DNA of 64,000 bases, from the NCBI RefSeq assembly GCF_000002425.4, contig NC_037269.1, forward strand, positions 11,690,469-11,754,468, in the 5' to 3' direction. The position numbers and the translations under genes were made by a program. Every line of letters starts with the position of its first letter. Position 1 is the stretch's first letter. Source of the DNA: Physcomitrium patens (lineage: Eukaryota; Streptophyta; Bryopsida; Funariales; Funariaceae). Below, piece after piece: positions 26,812 through 37,765 of this stretch. The notes under the pieces were generated by a model. The model had not been told where the DNA came from, searched no databases, and saw only the letters and a list, made by a program, of their open reading frames with translations.

Positions 26812-27344
26812 TATCACAGACATACATATTTATTTCAATAATTACTTATAAGATTAAGTAGAAGTAAATAAAAATAGATTAATTTCATAATATCTTCTTA
26901 AATAGTTTCTTAAAAGCTTTATAATTGCTACTTTGACTTTACTTATGTTTATATTAATTAGTAGGCTAGAAATTTGGTCAACAAGTTAGTCACATGTCAC
27001 AAATGTTAGTAGATTATGAAACAAATTAACTATGTGGCACACATATAGATAACTTGTCTTACAAGTTAAGACATGTGCCTAGCAAATTCAACATATATTC
27101 GAGGTCTCATAGAATATTACTATGTAGCTCCTAGTTATAAAGTATAAATGGAAGCAAGAGTGAAGCCTTCTTCACTCTTATTAATGTCTTTTTTGTTCTT
27201 AGTCTTGTTTCAAGATTTTTTAGTCTTTTTGTCTTTAGCAATAGCCATTGTAATATATTACCATCTTTGAGTAATTTTTTAATCTTTTTGAATGACACAA
27301 GAATATATTGAGGATTTCTTTCTTTAATTTACATGTCTATGGTA
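26812..27344 (+). repeat. 3' LTR of element D
   Basis: Aligns with the 5' LTR and with the C LTRs, preceded by a purine-rich tract. Old, AT-enriched copy. Confidence 0.7.
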
Positions 27345-27443
27345 AGTAAAAATATATATATATAAAAAATGAGTTAATATAAAAAATCTTAAATGAGTAG
27401 AGCAATTAGTATTGATTATAAGAATGTAACTTTTTGTAGAAAT

Positions 27444-27917
27444 TTTCACGGACCAAAAATACAAACAAGAAATCTAAAAAAGAAGTTCAAGAAGAAATGA
27501 CAAGAACTAGATTATCAGATGAGTACAAGAGTAACGCCAAGAGAATTGAGCTAGAGCTTTAAGAGATGTGTTGTCGAGACTGAAGAACTCTTCAGCCTCG
27601 ACTCCTATATATACTACTGGCCTATGGTTCTAAGGAAGCGCATCAAGAACCTTCCCAAGAACTATGAAGCTTCTAGAGCAACTACCCAAGAGCTAGGAAG
27701 CTTCTCAAGTAACTTCCTAGAATCTACTAGAATATTCTAAGAATCTTCTAGAGCCTTCTAAGTGAATCTTTAGGAAATCTTCAAAGAATCTTTAGGAGAT
27801 CTTTGAAGAATATTCTAAGAGAATATTCAAAGGATCTTCTGAAAGTTTCTAGAGACTTCTTTCTAGAAGGTTCTAGAAACTTGTCTCTAGAAAGGTCTAA
27901 GGACTATGTCCCTAACA
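27444..27917 (-). repeat. 3' LTR of element A
   Basis: 474 bp, same length as the partner at 33510-33983. On the minus strand it begins TGTTAGGGACATAG. It contains an 18-bp perfect heat-shock-element string at 27861-27878, GAATATTC pairs, a TATATATAG box, and the 11-nt block AGTCTCGACAA downstream of it. Confidence 0.92.
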
Positions 27918-27932
27918 TCACCTCCTCCTTTA
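27918..27932 (-). promoter_or_regulatory. Polypurine tract of element A
   Basis: On the minus strand, AAAGGAGGAGGTGA directly abuts the 3' LTR. This is the purine-rich primer for plus-strand DNA synthesis expected at this place. Element B has the same tract (AAAGGAGGGGGTGA). Confidence 0.85.
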
Positions 27933-27997
27933 GCTTCGAGGTCTCCGAGAAGCAATGTTATCGTCAGTCAATACCAATGCAAGAAAATGAAGATTTG

Positions 27998-28321
27998 TCA
28001 CATAACCTCTACTATGAACTCCAATTGTTGTTCACGAGGCAAGTGATTCAATGGTCCTTGAAGCCAATGGTAGTGGCCCACGCCTTCAACTTCTGACCAA
28101 GCATGTACCTCCGTGTCTTCATTGTGAAATTGTCCTGCAAACACTCCATCTGGCTGACCATTGTAGGCAGGCTCGACCTCAAATACAATCACCAGCGATC
28201 TGTTGCTCGGAATCCTTCGACGTCGTCGTGGTGCAGGCGGTTCTTCATCTCGCGGTCGTCTTCGTGAGCTAGTTGCTTGAGATGACATGACAAGTGTAGT
28301 ATCTTGGCTATCCATATTCAA
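27998..28321 (-). mobile_element. Element A accessory ORF after pol
   Basis: A sense-strand ORF of about 107 codons between the end of pol and the polypurine tract. The start MDSQDTTLVMS is followed by an Arg-rich basic stretch (PRRRRRIPSNRS, like a nuclear-localisation or RNA-binding patch), then a conserved acidic/aromatic part (FEVEPAYNGQ, FHNEDTEVHAW, GVGHYHWLQG, NHLPREQQL). Element B has a clear homologue at the same place, so it belongs to the element. I recognise no known domain: it is not an envelope, RNase H or chromodomain. Confidence 0.75.
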
Positions 28322-28460
28322 AGGCTAAAACAATAAGAACAAACTTGGGCTATTAACAAAGTTCTACGCTATCTTGGAGAGAATGACTACATCAACTATG
28401 GATTTTGGTAGTGCTCTCTCCTCTTTTCTGTTTTCTGGATGAGCAAGCTTCAGTAAGAAG

Positions 28461-31400
28461 CTATCGTCGAACCGGCTTGGGTTTCTCAGGATATCGTCGA
28501 TGAAACTCCTGTACCTTTTGCGGTGCATTCGCGAGATTTTCGGCCGGCTCCCATGTTCGTTCATTAATATCGTAACCACTCCAATGCACAAAGTATTCTA
28601 ATTTATCCCGTCTTTGCCGTGAATCCAGGACCTTTTCCACCTCGTATTCTTCGTGGTTCTCTATTTCTATGCTAGGTGGTGGACATTGTACTCTTCCAAG
28701 AAAAGACGATTCTCGATAAGGCTCCAACAAAGAAACATGAAAGACAGGATGTACCTTCATAGTAGCTGGTAACTCCAGACGATACGCTATAGGATTGATC
28801 TGCTTCTGGATAACAAATGGTCCCAATCTTCGATAGTCCAATTTGTCACATGGCCACTTGGTCTTAATATTTCGTCAAAGCAGCCAAACTTTGTCTCCAA
28901 TCATGAATTTAGGTGCCTGATTCCGAAATTTGTCCGCGGACGCCTTGTAAGATTCTTGGGCAGTTTGCAATTGAAGCTTCAATGTAGTTTGAAGCTGCGA
29001 AAGCTCCTTCACCAATCCTTCAGCTGCCGGATTGTTAATCGTTGACGAACTCCATAAGTCAAGCTTTGGATGGTATCCATAATTGGAAAAGAATGGCATT
29101 TGTTGAGTTGACGCATGAAGGGTGTTGTTATATGCGAACTCGGTTAGCGGTAGATATGCGACCCAATCATCTTGTTGATAGTTGATGGTGCAACGTAAAT
29201 ATTGCTCTAAAACTTGATTCACCCATTCTGTTTGGCCGTCCGTTTGAGGATGAAATGCCGAAGAAAGCTTGATATCCACCTTCAATATTTCAAAAAGAGA
29301 TTTCCAAAACTTTGACACAAACTAGGTTCCTCGATCCGATACGATATCATCTGGTAGACCATGATATCGATACACATTATCAAGAAAGAGTCTTGCTGTG
29401 TCTTCGCTTGACGATGTCTTCTTGCAAGGGACAAAATATGCCATCTTTGTAAGCCGGTCTACGACAACAAAAATGCTGTCAAATGAATTCGATGGTGGTA
29501 GATCCGTAATAAAGTCCATGAAAACCGAAGACCATGGTCGGCGCGGAATAGGCAATGGCTGTAGAAGTCCATAAGGCCGATGTCGAGGGTTTTTGGATCT
29601 TGAACAAATGTCACAAGATACAACAAAATCTTTCACATCCTTCCACATTTGAGGCCACCAAAAATCGTGGGAAATAAGTTCCAAGGTCTTATTGAATCCA
29701 AAATGTCCCGCAGCTGGAAAGTCATGACGAGATTGAAGAACTCGGAGTCGTGTTGGCCCTTTTGGGATATACAACCGCTCTTCGAAATATACTAGATCTC
29801 CTTCCATCTTGAATTTATCATCACTAGCATGTTGCTTGATATCAAGGGCTAGAGAATCTTCAATGGTTGCAGCCCGTACATGGTCGAGGAAGTCAGCATC
29901 AATTCGTACAATAGCTACGTTGAGCCGAAATTTCTTTGGCTTCAACAATGTCGTGCACTGTTGATCAAATGCTGCATCTCCAGCCTTTGGCGCGAGATAT
30001 GATCTCCTTGATAATGCATCGGACAATCCTTGTTGCTTCCTAGGCCGATAAGTAATAACAAAGTCAAACTTGTATAGCGACATACTCCACCGAGCTTGAC
30101 ATCGATTCAAAACCCGAGCTGCCATAAAATACTCCAAATTCTTGTGATCCGTATATACGGTCACTAGATGTGCAGTTCCTTCAAGAAAGTGGCGCTGCTC
30201 TTGGAAAGAATCTACTATAGCAAGGAGTTCCTTATCGTGGATCTCATAGTTGATCTCAGCAGCAGAGAATTTTTGAGAATAGAACGCAACTGGATGGAGC
30301 TTCTCATCTACGCCCATCTGTGAAAGTACAGCTCCCAAAGTAAAATCCGAAGCATCTGTCTCCAAATAAAAGGCCTTTGTAAAGTCCGGATGTACCAAGA
30401 TTGGAGCTGTAGTAAATATCATCTTCAAATCTTGAAATACTTTTTCTGCGATAGGTCCCCATTCGAGCTTGTCCTTACACGTTAACCGAGTGAGGGGGGC
30501 AGCAACTTGAGAATAATTCTTGATGAAGATCCGATAGTAGTTAGCAAATCCAAGAAAACATTGTACGTCCCTAACCGTCTTCGGAACTTCCCAAGACATG
30601 ATTGCTTCCACCTTCTTTGGATCCATCTTCAAGCCTTGCGTAGTCGCGATGAATCCCAAAAACTCCATCTCAGTTTGGTGAAATAAGCACTTCTCCAATT
30701 TGGCATAGAGTCCTCGCTCCCGTAGTTTTTTGAGTACCAGACGAACGTGCTTCTCATGTTCTTCCTCGTTCTTAGAAAATATCAAAATATCATCTAGATA
30801 GATGACAACAAAATCGTCTAGATGCTCTCGAAAGATGTCATTCATCATGTGTTGAAAGACCGCTGGAGCATTAGTAAGACCAAATGGCATGACATTGTAT
30901 TCAAAATGGCCATACCTTGTTCGGAACGCTGTCTTCCATTCATCTCCTTCCTTAATTCGCACAAGGTTGTAAGCTCCCCTTAGGTCAATCTTTGTAAAGA
31001 TCCTTGCACGCCCAAGTTGTTCTAGAAGACCAGAGATAAAAGGCAGTGGGTAGCGATTCTTTTTTGTCACCTTGTTGAGACCTCGATAGTCCACGCACAT
31101 CCGTAGTGAGCCATCCTTCTTCTTCACAAATAAGATTGGTGCCCCAGCTGGCGACTTCGAATGACGGATGAAGTTCTTGGCTAGATTCTCGTCAATGTAC
31201 TTCCGCAACTCAGTCAACTTCGTCTGCGACAAATTGTAGATTGGTCCAAAAGGTGGTTGTGCTCCTTCTTGCAATTCAATGGCACAGTCATAGGGTCGAT
31301 GCTCTGGCAGTATATCAGCATTCTTCTTTTCAAAGACATCTTTGAATTCTTCATACTGCTTTGGAATAACCAAAGTCGGAGTTGCATCTTCTCGAGTCGG

Positions 31401-31934
31401 AGTTGCGAAGATGACAAGAGGTGTATTTTGCTTGGCTTCCTTCATGAAAGCCCTTGCACCTATAAACAAGGATTTGTTTCTAGACATTGTCTTGGCAGAT
31501 TCCACCTTCAAGGAGTTTGTTGGAAATGTCACTTTCCGCAACTTCCAATCTATCAATAGATTATATCTATCAAGCCAAGATAGTCCCAAAATGATAGGAC
31601 ATGAAGGGGTCTTGATAACATTAAACACAATATTGCTCTCATGGTTTTCAAGACGTACCTTCAATGGTTTAGTTTCATGGATAACATTGCCCGAAGACAA
31701 TGGTCGTCCGTCTATGACTTCTACATGGACAGGCTTAAGTTTCTTTACAAGAGAAATATTGTGAAGCTTGGCAAACTCTTCATCTATAAAGCAAGCGGAT
31801 GCACCCGAGTCTAATAAAGCATCGACTTGTAGTTCTTGAATACCCAGATGTAAAGGTACCATAAAACAATCTGAAGATTGAGCTGAGAGAAAGGGACCTT
31901 GATTAATTTTGGATGTTGAGATGTCCAGCCGCAC
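28461..31934 (-). mobile_element. Element A pol region
   Basis: Order on the minus strand: aspartic protease (ALLDSGASACFIDEEFA), reverse transcriptase ([14 protein letters not shown], the YLDD catalytic motif), RNase H (FYLETDASDFTLGAVLSQ), integrase zinc finger (HDFPAAGHFGFNKT, CDICSRSKNPRHRP), integrase core (MDFITDLPPSNSFDSIFVVV, HPQTDGQTEWVNQ), MKVHPVFHVSLLEPY, and a C-terminal chromodomain (EYEVEKVLDSRQRRDKLEYF, HWSGYDINERTWEP). The chromodomain after integrase is the mark of chromoviruses, where it directs insertion to heterochromatin. Nearly whole, with about two or three breaks. Confidence 0.92.
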
Positions 31935-31939
31935 GGTCC

Positions 31940-32990
31940 CTATTGTGGCTGGGCGTCCTTGTTTTCATGCATGCTTGTACTCCTGAGTCTTGTTGTTTGA
32001 GGCTTCTGTTTCTTCCGACAATCTACAGCTTTATGGCCCGCTTCTCCGCAATATAAACACAAGTTTTGTTCAAACCGTCGCTTCCTTTCCTCAGCTGTGA
32101 GGGGTTTGAAACGTACTGCATCAATTTGCATGGGTTCAGGATCTGTGGAGTGATTCTCTGGACCTTTTGAAAATGTAGCAAATGCTCCATCATTTTTCCA
32201 GCCTGATCGTCTTTCTTGTCGTAATTCAAAGAGGCGGTTGTCACAAATAATTGCCTGAGATATAAGTTCTTCTAAAGTATCCGCCTTAGGCATGGTGATC
32301 AATAAGTTCTTGACATCATCTCTCAGTCCATATCGAAATCGTGTCATGAACGCCTTATCATTCCAATCAAGATCACATGTAAGCTGTTGAAATTCTGCAG
32401 CATAGATTGCAGCAGAACGTGATCCTTGTCGTAGATTTTGTATCTTTCTTTCAGCCACTCTTTCTCGATCGCTATCTCCAAACGCAGCAGTAAGTCTCTC
32501 TATGAAAGCCTCTAGGTCGTACAATATTGGAGAATCCTTCTCCAATAGTGGAGCAAACCAAGAGCGAGCATTTCCTGATAGAAGAGTACCTATGAAAGCA
32601 ACCTGGGTAAATCCATTCGGATAACGAGAAGGGTATAGGCATAGGTAAAGCCGTACTTGTTGCACAAAACCTCGGAAGTTGGCTCTTGTTCCGTCAAACT
32701 TGTCTGGCATACTCGCTTTTGGTTCTTTCATACTAATCCTTGAAGTATCCATAGGGGTCGTATGTGACACATGTCTTGCTTCTCTCAGTCGAATAATCTC
32801 TTGTTGTAGGCTATGAATTTCGCGTCTAGCTTCTTCGGTCACTAGATCAATTTGAGGTTCTTTACTTGGATTGCGAAGAAATGTAATCTCCTTTCATACA
32901 GTATTCATAAGAGCTTGAAGATCTGCAAGAGTTGCGACTCTATTGTCTACTTGTCGAGATGCACTGTCTATGATCTGGTCTACTTCCATA
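31940..32990 (-). mobile_element. Element A gag region
   Basis: Encodes a capsid-type Gag: SMPDKFDGTRANFRGFVQQV, then LLSGNARSWFAPL, and one C-terminal CCHC zinc knuckle (CLYCGEAGHKAVDC). The open part is about 300 residues. The N-terminal piece has a short coiled-coil-like segment (REIHSLQQEIIRLREA). Gag and pol are adjacent and in sense order. Confidence 0.88.
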
Positions 32991-33099
32991 TTTAGAGAAT
33001 AGATGGATTAAAATTTTGAGAGAAGAAGAAATTGCTAAGTCTCTTGGAGAAAATTGTAGCACTACCTGTCACTAAAACCTACTCGGAGAAAAGAAAAAA

Positions 33100-33490
33100 A
33101 AAAACACTAAACGATTTCAGTTTTAGAGGAGGATAATCCGCAACCTCTAAAAATGCCTCAATGCTTTCGAGAAGAGGGGTAATCCGCACTCTATCAAGAA
33201 GGCAAAGCTCTGAAATCGATGTTAACAGTCTTTTTTACTAGCTATGCTAAACAAAAAGAAGGAATTAATATCAGTCCAAGAGAGGGTAATCCGTAACCCT
33301 TAGAACGCTCAAGTATCTCCAAGGAAAGGGGTAGTCCACTCTCTGCCTCAAAGAACTAAGCTCTGATATTGTGATTAAGAAAATATCAGTTTAGAGGAAG
33401 GTAATCCGCAACCCCTAAAGCGCTCGAATACCTTCAAGAAGAGGGGTAATCCGCTCTCAAACAAGAAGGATTCAGCTCTGATATTAAGAT
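33100..33490 (-). repeat. Element A leader: tandem units with repeated GGATTACC hairpins
   Basis: Between the priming site and gag, the plus strand shows six copies of a core like GGGTAATCCGC (near 33133, 33178, 33285, 33330, 33402 and 33446). They lie in three units of roughly 115-150 bp, each ending in GCTCTGATATT or a close variant. Some copies are flanked by complementary arms such as TTTAGAGG and CCTCTAAA, so each could fold into a stem-loop with the core in the loop. Related units occur in the leaders of B and C. Confidence 0.75.
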
Positions 33491-33496
33491 AAAGGT

Positions 33497-33507
33497 AGTC
33501 TCGACAA
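33497..33507 (-). promoter_or_regulatory. Element A primer site, complementary to its own RNA start
   Basis: On the minus strand TTGTCGAGACT begins two bases after the 5' LTR. It is the reverse complement of AGTCTCGACAA as found in the 3' LTR 32 nt after the TATA start; the 5' LTR copy (33637-33647) differs at one base. No TGG typical of tRNA primer sites lies next to the LTR. Confidence 0.7.
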
Positions 33508-33509
33508 AC

Positions 33510-33983
33510 TGTCACGGACCAAAAATACAAACAAGAAATCTAAACAAGAAGTTCAAGAAGAAATGACAAGAACTAGATTATCAGATGAGTACAAGAGCAA
33601 CGCCAAGAGAATTGAGCTAGAGCTTCAAGAGATGTGTTGTCCAGACTGAAGAACTCTTCAGCCTCGACTCCTATATATACTACTGGCCTATGGTTCTAAG
33701 GAAGCGCATCAAGAAGCTTCCCAAGAACTATGAAGCTTCTCGAGCAACTACCCAAGAGCTAGGAAGCTTCTAAAGTAACTTCCTAGAATCTACTAGAATA
33801 TTCTAAGAATCTTCTAGAGCCTTCTAAGAGAATCTTTAGAGAATCTTCAAAGAATCTTTAGAGAATCTTTGAAGAATATTCTAAAAGAATATTCAAAGGA
33901 TCTTCTGGAAGTTTCTAGAGATTTCTTTCTAGAAGGTTCTAGAAACTTGTCTCTAGAAAGGTCTAAGGACTATGTCCCTAACA
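33510..33983 (-). repeat. 5' LTR of element A with heat-shock-element array
   Basis: Minus-strand promoter LTR. U3 holds TTCTAGAAGGTTCTAGAA at 33927-33944 (four alternating TTC/GAA units at perfect 5-bp spacing), GAATATTC pairs and many further GAA/TTC units across about 33780-33965. The TATATATAG box starts at 33679. The predicted transcript start is near 33647, followed by a small GAAGA/TCTTC hairpin upstream of the 11-nt block. Confidence 0.9.
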
Positions 33984-33988
33984 GAAAT

Positions 33989-34229
33989 TTTGATATAAAT
34001 ATCTAAGATAGTTATAATTTCTTTATACCAAATTAGTAATTCTTTTGTTGCCTATAGAGATTTGATGATAGATCAATCAATTAATCATAGATGTTTATAA
34101 ATAATCAAGAACTCATAGAGATGTTAAGGCATGAATTACAAACAATAAAAACCTCAATACATTCTTCTGTTACCAAAAAGTAGAGATGTTTATTTTTAAA
34201 TATTATTATTTAAAAATTACAATGGCTTT
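33989..34229. other. AT-rich DNA between elements
   Basis: Sequence into which element A inserted. No coding capacity seen. Confidence 0.4.
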
Positions 34230-34641
34230 TGTCAAAGACTACAAAATTACATACTTTGTAAACTAGATTATTAGCAAGAAAGAAATTGATAAGAGTAAAG
34301 TAGGTCTCACTCTTGTCTCTATATATACTATCTAATTAAGAGCTAGGTGGCAATATTCTATAGGACCTTTGATATGTATCTAACTTGCAAGACAAGTTTC
34401 TTATATGTATGCCATATGGTCAACTTGTATTATAAGTCACCAACATGTGCAACACATGGCCAATTTATTGGCCAAGGTTTCAACATATCAATTACCTACA
34501 AATATGTATAAATTCAAATCTACATCTATAAAGTTTTAAAAAGCTTTTCTACAAAATACTATCAAATCTATTTACTTCTACTTACTTCTATTTATTTCTA
34601 TCTGATTTCTTTAATATATGTAAATATATATGTCTATGATA
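34230..34641 (-). mobile_element. Solo or truncated LTR of the C/D family
   Basis: Starts TGTCAAAGACTAC like the C LTR, includes CTCTTGTCTCTATATATACT and the GCTAGGTGGCAATATTCTATAGGACC block, and ends near ATGTCTATGATA. No internal sequence follows on either side, and there is no clear target repeat. Shorter than the 515-527 bp C LTRs. Confidence 0.65.
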
Positions 34642-35808
34642 CCAACAAAGCCCACTTGAACAATAATTTAATAAGTTTAGCAACAAATTAAATAGATCAA
34701 AATGAAGAAAGATCCACATTCCAAAAAGTCAAGAAGTATTATAACTTTCCCTCATATATTAAAGAAGCTACATCCTCTAAAATTTGTTACCATAGAAACA
34801 CAAGCTAAACTTCGGCAATCTATAAGATAAATTCTCAGTTTCATTTCTCTTACTATGCCACCCTTAATTGCCGGAAGAAATTTTGCAAATTAGAGGCACG
34901 TCCACAGAGCACTCATCCTAGCTTCATGCTCACTTACACATCCCTTCCTTAAACATACTATACTACTACAATAAGACAAAATCGCCTGCTAGCATTTATC
35001 ACTTGTGGACTCGCCGCATATTCGATGGAACCCAGTTGATCGTTGTGATAAGAAATCTGCAGACTGGACGGGATACGACTTATCAAATTTTGTCGACGCC
35101 GTTTATGGGGGTATAAGGCTGTTGAGATTAAGACCTAATTTTAGAGAAAAGGCCGCGAATGATCCATAACCTTACTATCAGATACTGACGAATATATTAC
35201 TAGGTCTGCCATTGTTGAAACTCTTGTTGTAATTATAGTAATCGTTGTTGCACTAGACAGTTGTGTCACAAGATCCACCACAGAGCACGTGAATAGTTAC
35301 AACACGACAGCTTTTGATAAACGCTCTGATACATGCTCTTCTGGAAAGCATGTGCTGACAGCGAGATTACAAGTCTTCAAGCGCGGCAGAAACAGAATTT
35401 TAATTATGCTTATGGACAATTTACACATATCAAACTCAGTCGGAGGTATTGGACCTTTGCTGGCTATCAGGCTAGATTTTTGCTGCAAGCGTCCATAAAC
35501 TACTTTGTCATTCTCAACGTGACCTACCTTACGAGCACCACATCGATTTTATACACTGGGATCAAAATTGTGAAGTCCACATGAGACTAGTTAAGTTAGG
35601 GGTTTCTCTGCAGGATAACTGTTTACTAACTCACATAGGTTTCCGAAACTCCTTGAGAAGATTCAGAAGGTATGTCGAAATATTGGCGGGAAAAATAGAT
35701 AACTCCATCGAAAAGTCGTGTGATTTGTGATACGACGTTGAAGTTACCAAATATACTAAGGATTCACATCAATCAAGTGAGACGGCTTTGTTTCGACGAA
35801 TCATGAAT
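34642..35808. other. 3' flank of the TPR gene
   Basis: Composition turns genic at about 34850. Probably holds the 3' UTR of the TPR gene. Short ORFs on both strands have no recognisable features. Confidence 0.4.
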
Positions 35809-37765
35809 TCACAACGTAACATGTGGAGTGACACTTTGGGAGTTCGATTCTGAGTGCCAAAGAAAGTGGGAGTAGTTGCCAGCATGGTAGGGGTTGGCAG
35901 GATCCAAAGCAGCAGCAGCCCTGAAAGCTCTTTCTGCTGTTTCCTTGTCTCCGCGGGCGAGCCATAGGAAATTAGCGAACCGGCCCAGAACCTCCCCATC
36001 CGACGGATCCGCACGTATGGCACGATGGAAGTACTCTTCAGCCCTAACAAAAGAAAAGAAAGGCATAAGAAAAATTGAATTAGAGTTTTAACTTACATCT
36101 TGAAATCCAAGGACAAGACAACTTACTCGTAGTCACCAAAAATAGCCACTGCACAAGAAGATACTAGGAGAGAGAAGTGTCATACATGTTGTTGTCGTGA
36201 CGAACAACGTAGAGAAACTGCGCGTAGTTGGAGAGGAGCATGACATTGTTGGGCTGCAAGCTGATGGCGTGCTGATACTCAAGATCTGTTCGGTCGAAGC
36301 AGGGGTAATTGTCAGGACTCAGAGTGGCTTGCACCGGTGCAACGAGCATCTTAGTAACTTCACGATCAACATGAGTAACCGGCTGCCATCCTGAGTCAGC
36401 CTCGAGCTGCTTCACAGTCTCAGACATCATTGATAGCATGATTGACTCCTCTGCAGCAGAAAGTTTTGGGAAGCTTCCGTTAAAACATTCTGTGGGCACT
36501 TTGAAAATGTGCGAGTTTCCAGGCTTAGGAGAAAGTGCAGCTTCTTGGCGTCTACTCAAATCCTCGGCCACACCAGACTCAACCCGTTTCTTGGAAGAAG
36601 CAGAAATGCCATCCGGAAGGGATACCTCCGGATTGGCCATGTTCACAGCGGCCGCGAAGGCCATGTGCTTTCCCAGGGAAAGCACGGAGAACTCTGCAAG
36701 TAAGACCATAACAGCGAGCATGTACTCCGGCGTCCTTGCAAACACTTGCTGGAAGAGCAAAGAAAAAGACAAATCCATGTCTCGATGCATTGGAGTGACG
36801 AGGTTCAGTAGGTGGTCTTCCTGCATTTCCAGGACATGCCTGTGCATGCTCTTGATAATAAACGCCATTGCTGAGAAGCCATTGCTCATGGCACACAAAC
36901 GAGGCCTCGACATATTCTTCTCCTTGTTCTTTCGTCGCTTAAGGCTCCGAGGCAGCGCAGACAAATTTAAACCTGACACAACTTGGACTATGCCAGAAAA
37001 TCTCACATCTTTACGAGGCGAGACATCCATAGTGGGAGGCGCTGGTAAGAGCTTGACCACAGGAGGGGACTTCGCAGAGCCATACGAACACTCAGGTTGC
37101 ATCCGCAAAGAAGAATCCAGCCTGTCCTTCAAAGAATCGAACGATTGCTGCGCTTGCTCAACCACTACGGACTTTTGCGGTGATTTTGGTGTCTTCGACG
37201 GCACAGTATGACCCATGGAGAAAGTTCGTTGGAGTTCCGTCCGAGAACTGTTACCAGGTCGTGGAAAAGATGGCGCTGCCTTGTTTTTCCCCAAACCGTG
37301 CCATTCCTGAGAAGGTAGCTGAACCGAAGGAAAGGTATCATTGTGCATCGTACCTCCTGACCGGTTGGTGTTCTCAAGGGTTGCAAAATTCCAATTGCAC
37401 TCCTCCTCGAACCTCTCCCACCTATCATCCCCGTCAGAGATTGCCTTAAAATTACTACTAGCTTCCAGGCTTTCCAGACAACCTTTGCTACCAGACCTCT
37501 TCATGGACGAGTTTATTTCCAAAGACTTCCTCGACGAGCTGCTTCCGAGGAAATCTGAAAGTGCAGACCCGACCGAAAGGGACCGCCGAATAGTAGTGAC
37601 GCCTTGCCCTCCTCCCTTGTTTCCAGCACCCAATCCAGCGCTAGATTTCCAGTCCACCTTCGGGGAGTTACTACCTGGAGTCAATGACCCCTGCCGTCTC
37701 AACATGGACCGACCCTCATCAGGAAGAATGTCGAGAGACAAAGGCGCATGAAGGGTTGCGGCCAT
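35809..37765 (-). CDS. Plant TPR-repeat protein, two exons
   Basis: A protein of a plant TPR-like family whose exact role is not known; TPRs form helical pairs that bind partner peptides. Exon 1 is 37765-36186 and exon 2 is 36043-35809, joined through a GT-AG intron in phase 2, giving about 604 residues. The N-terminal part (about 1-270) is low-complexity and rich in Ser, Pro and Lys/Arg. A mid part (about 285-370) is helical and partly hydrophobic (MSNGFSAMAFIIKSMHRHVL). The C-terminus carries three TPR-like units: YQHAISLQPNNVMLLSNYAQ, AEEYFHRAIRADPSDGEVLG and AERAFRAAAALDPANPYHAG, with the NY(A/S)xFLW signature typical of the plant family. Start: first Met of an open 533-codon frame, MAATLHAPLSLDILPDEGRS. 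The frame is intact. Large antisense ORFs here are shadows. Confidence 0.85.

Larger units (their letters stand above)
14234..27344 (+). mobile_element. Old Ty3/gypsy chromovirus D, interrupted by nested elements
   Basis: LTRs lie at 14234-16184 (split by an E-type solo LTR) and 26812-27344, with flanking 5-bp repeats AGTAG/AGTAA that match at four of five bases. Gag and protease remains are at about 16.4-17.7 kb; the integrase end and chromodomain are at about 26.34-26.75 kb. The pol middle is missing and its place is taken by element E. The element is heavily broken, very AT-rich, and much older than A and B. Its LTR belongs to the same family as element C. Confidence 0.75.
27444..33983 (-). 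mobile_element. Element A: nearly whole Ty3/gypsy chromovirus
   Basis: Two 474-bp LTRs flanked by a perfect 5-bp target duplication GAAAT (27439-27443 and 33984-33988). On the minus strand: 5' LTR, leader with hairpin repeats, gag, protease-RT-RNase H-integrase-chromodomain pol, an extra sense ORF, polypurine tract, 3' LTR. The LTRs differ at about 17 of 474 positions by my count (about 96% identical), so insertion is fairly recent; under commonly used plant rates that would be one to two million years. Gag is open over most of its length and pol has only about two or three breaks. The chromodomain and moss-like host suggest the Tcn1-like bryophyte chromoviruses (inference). Confidence 0.92.

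Noticed and set aside
31342-31764. 140-codon plus-strand open frame in element A
   Set aside because: Antisense shadow of the protease region, with no conserved counterpart in element B.
36438-37211. 257-codon plus-strand open frame over the TPR gene
   Set aside because: Antisense shadow of a GC-rich coding exon; no family features.
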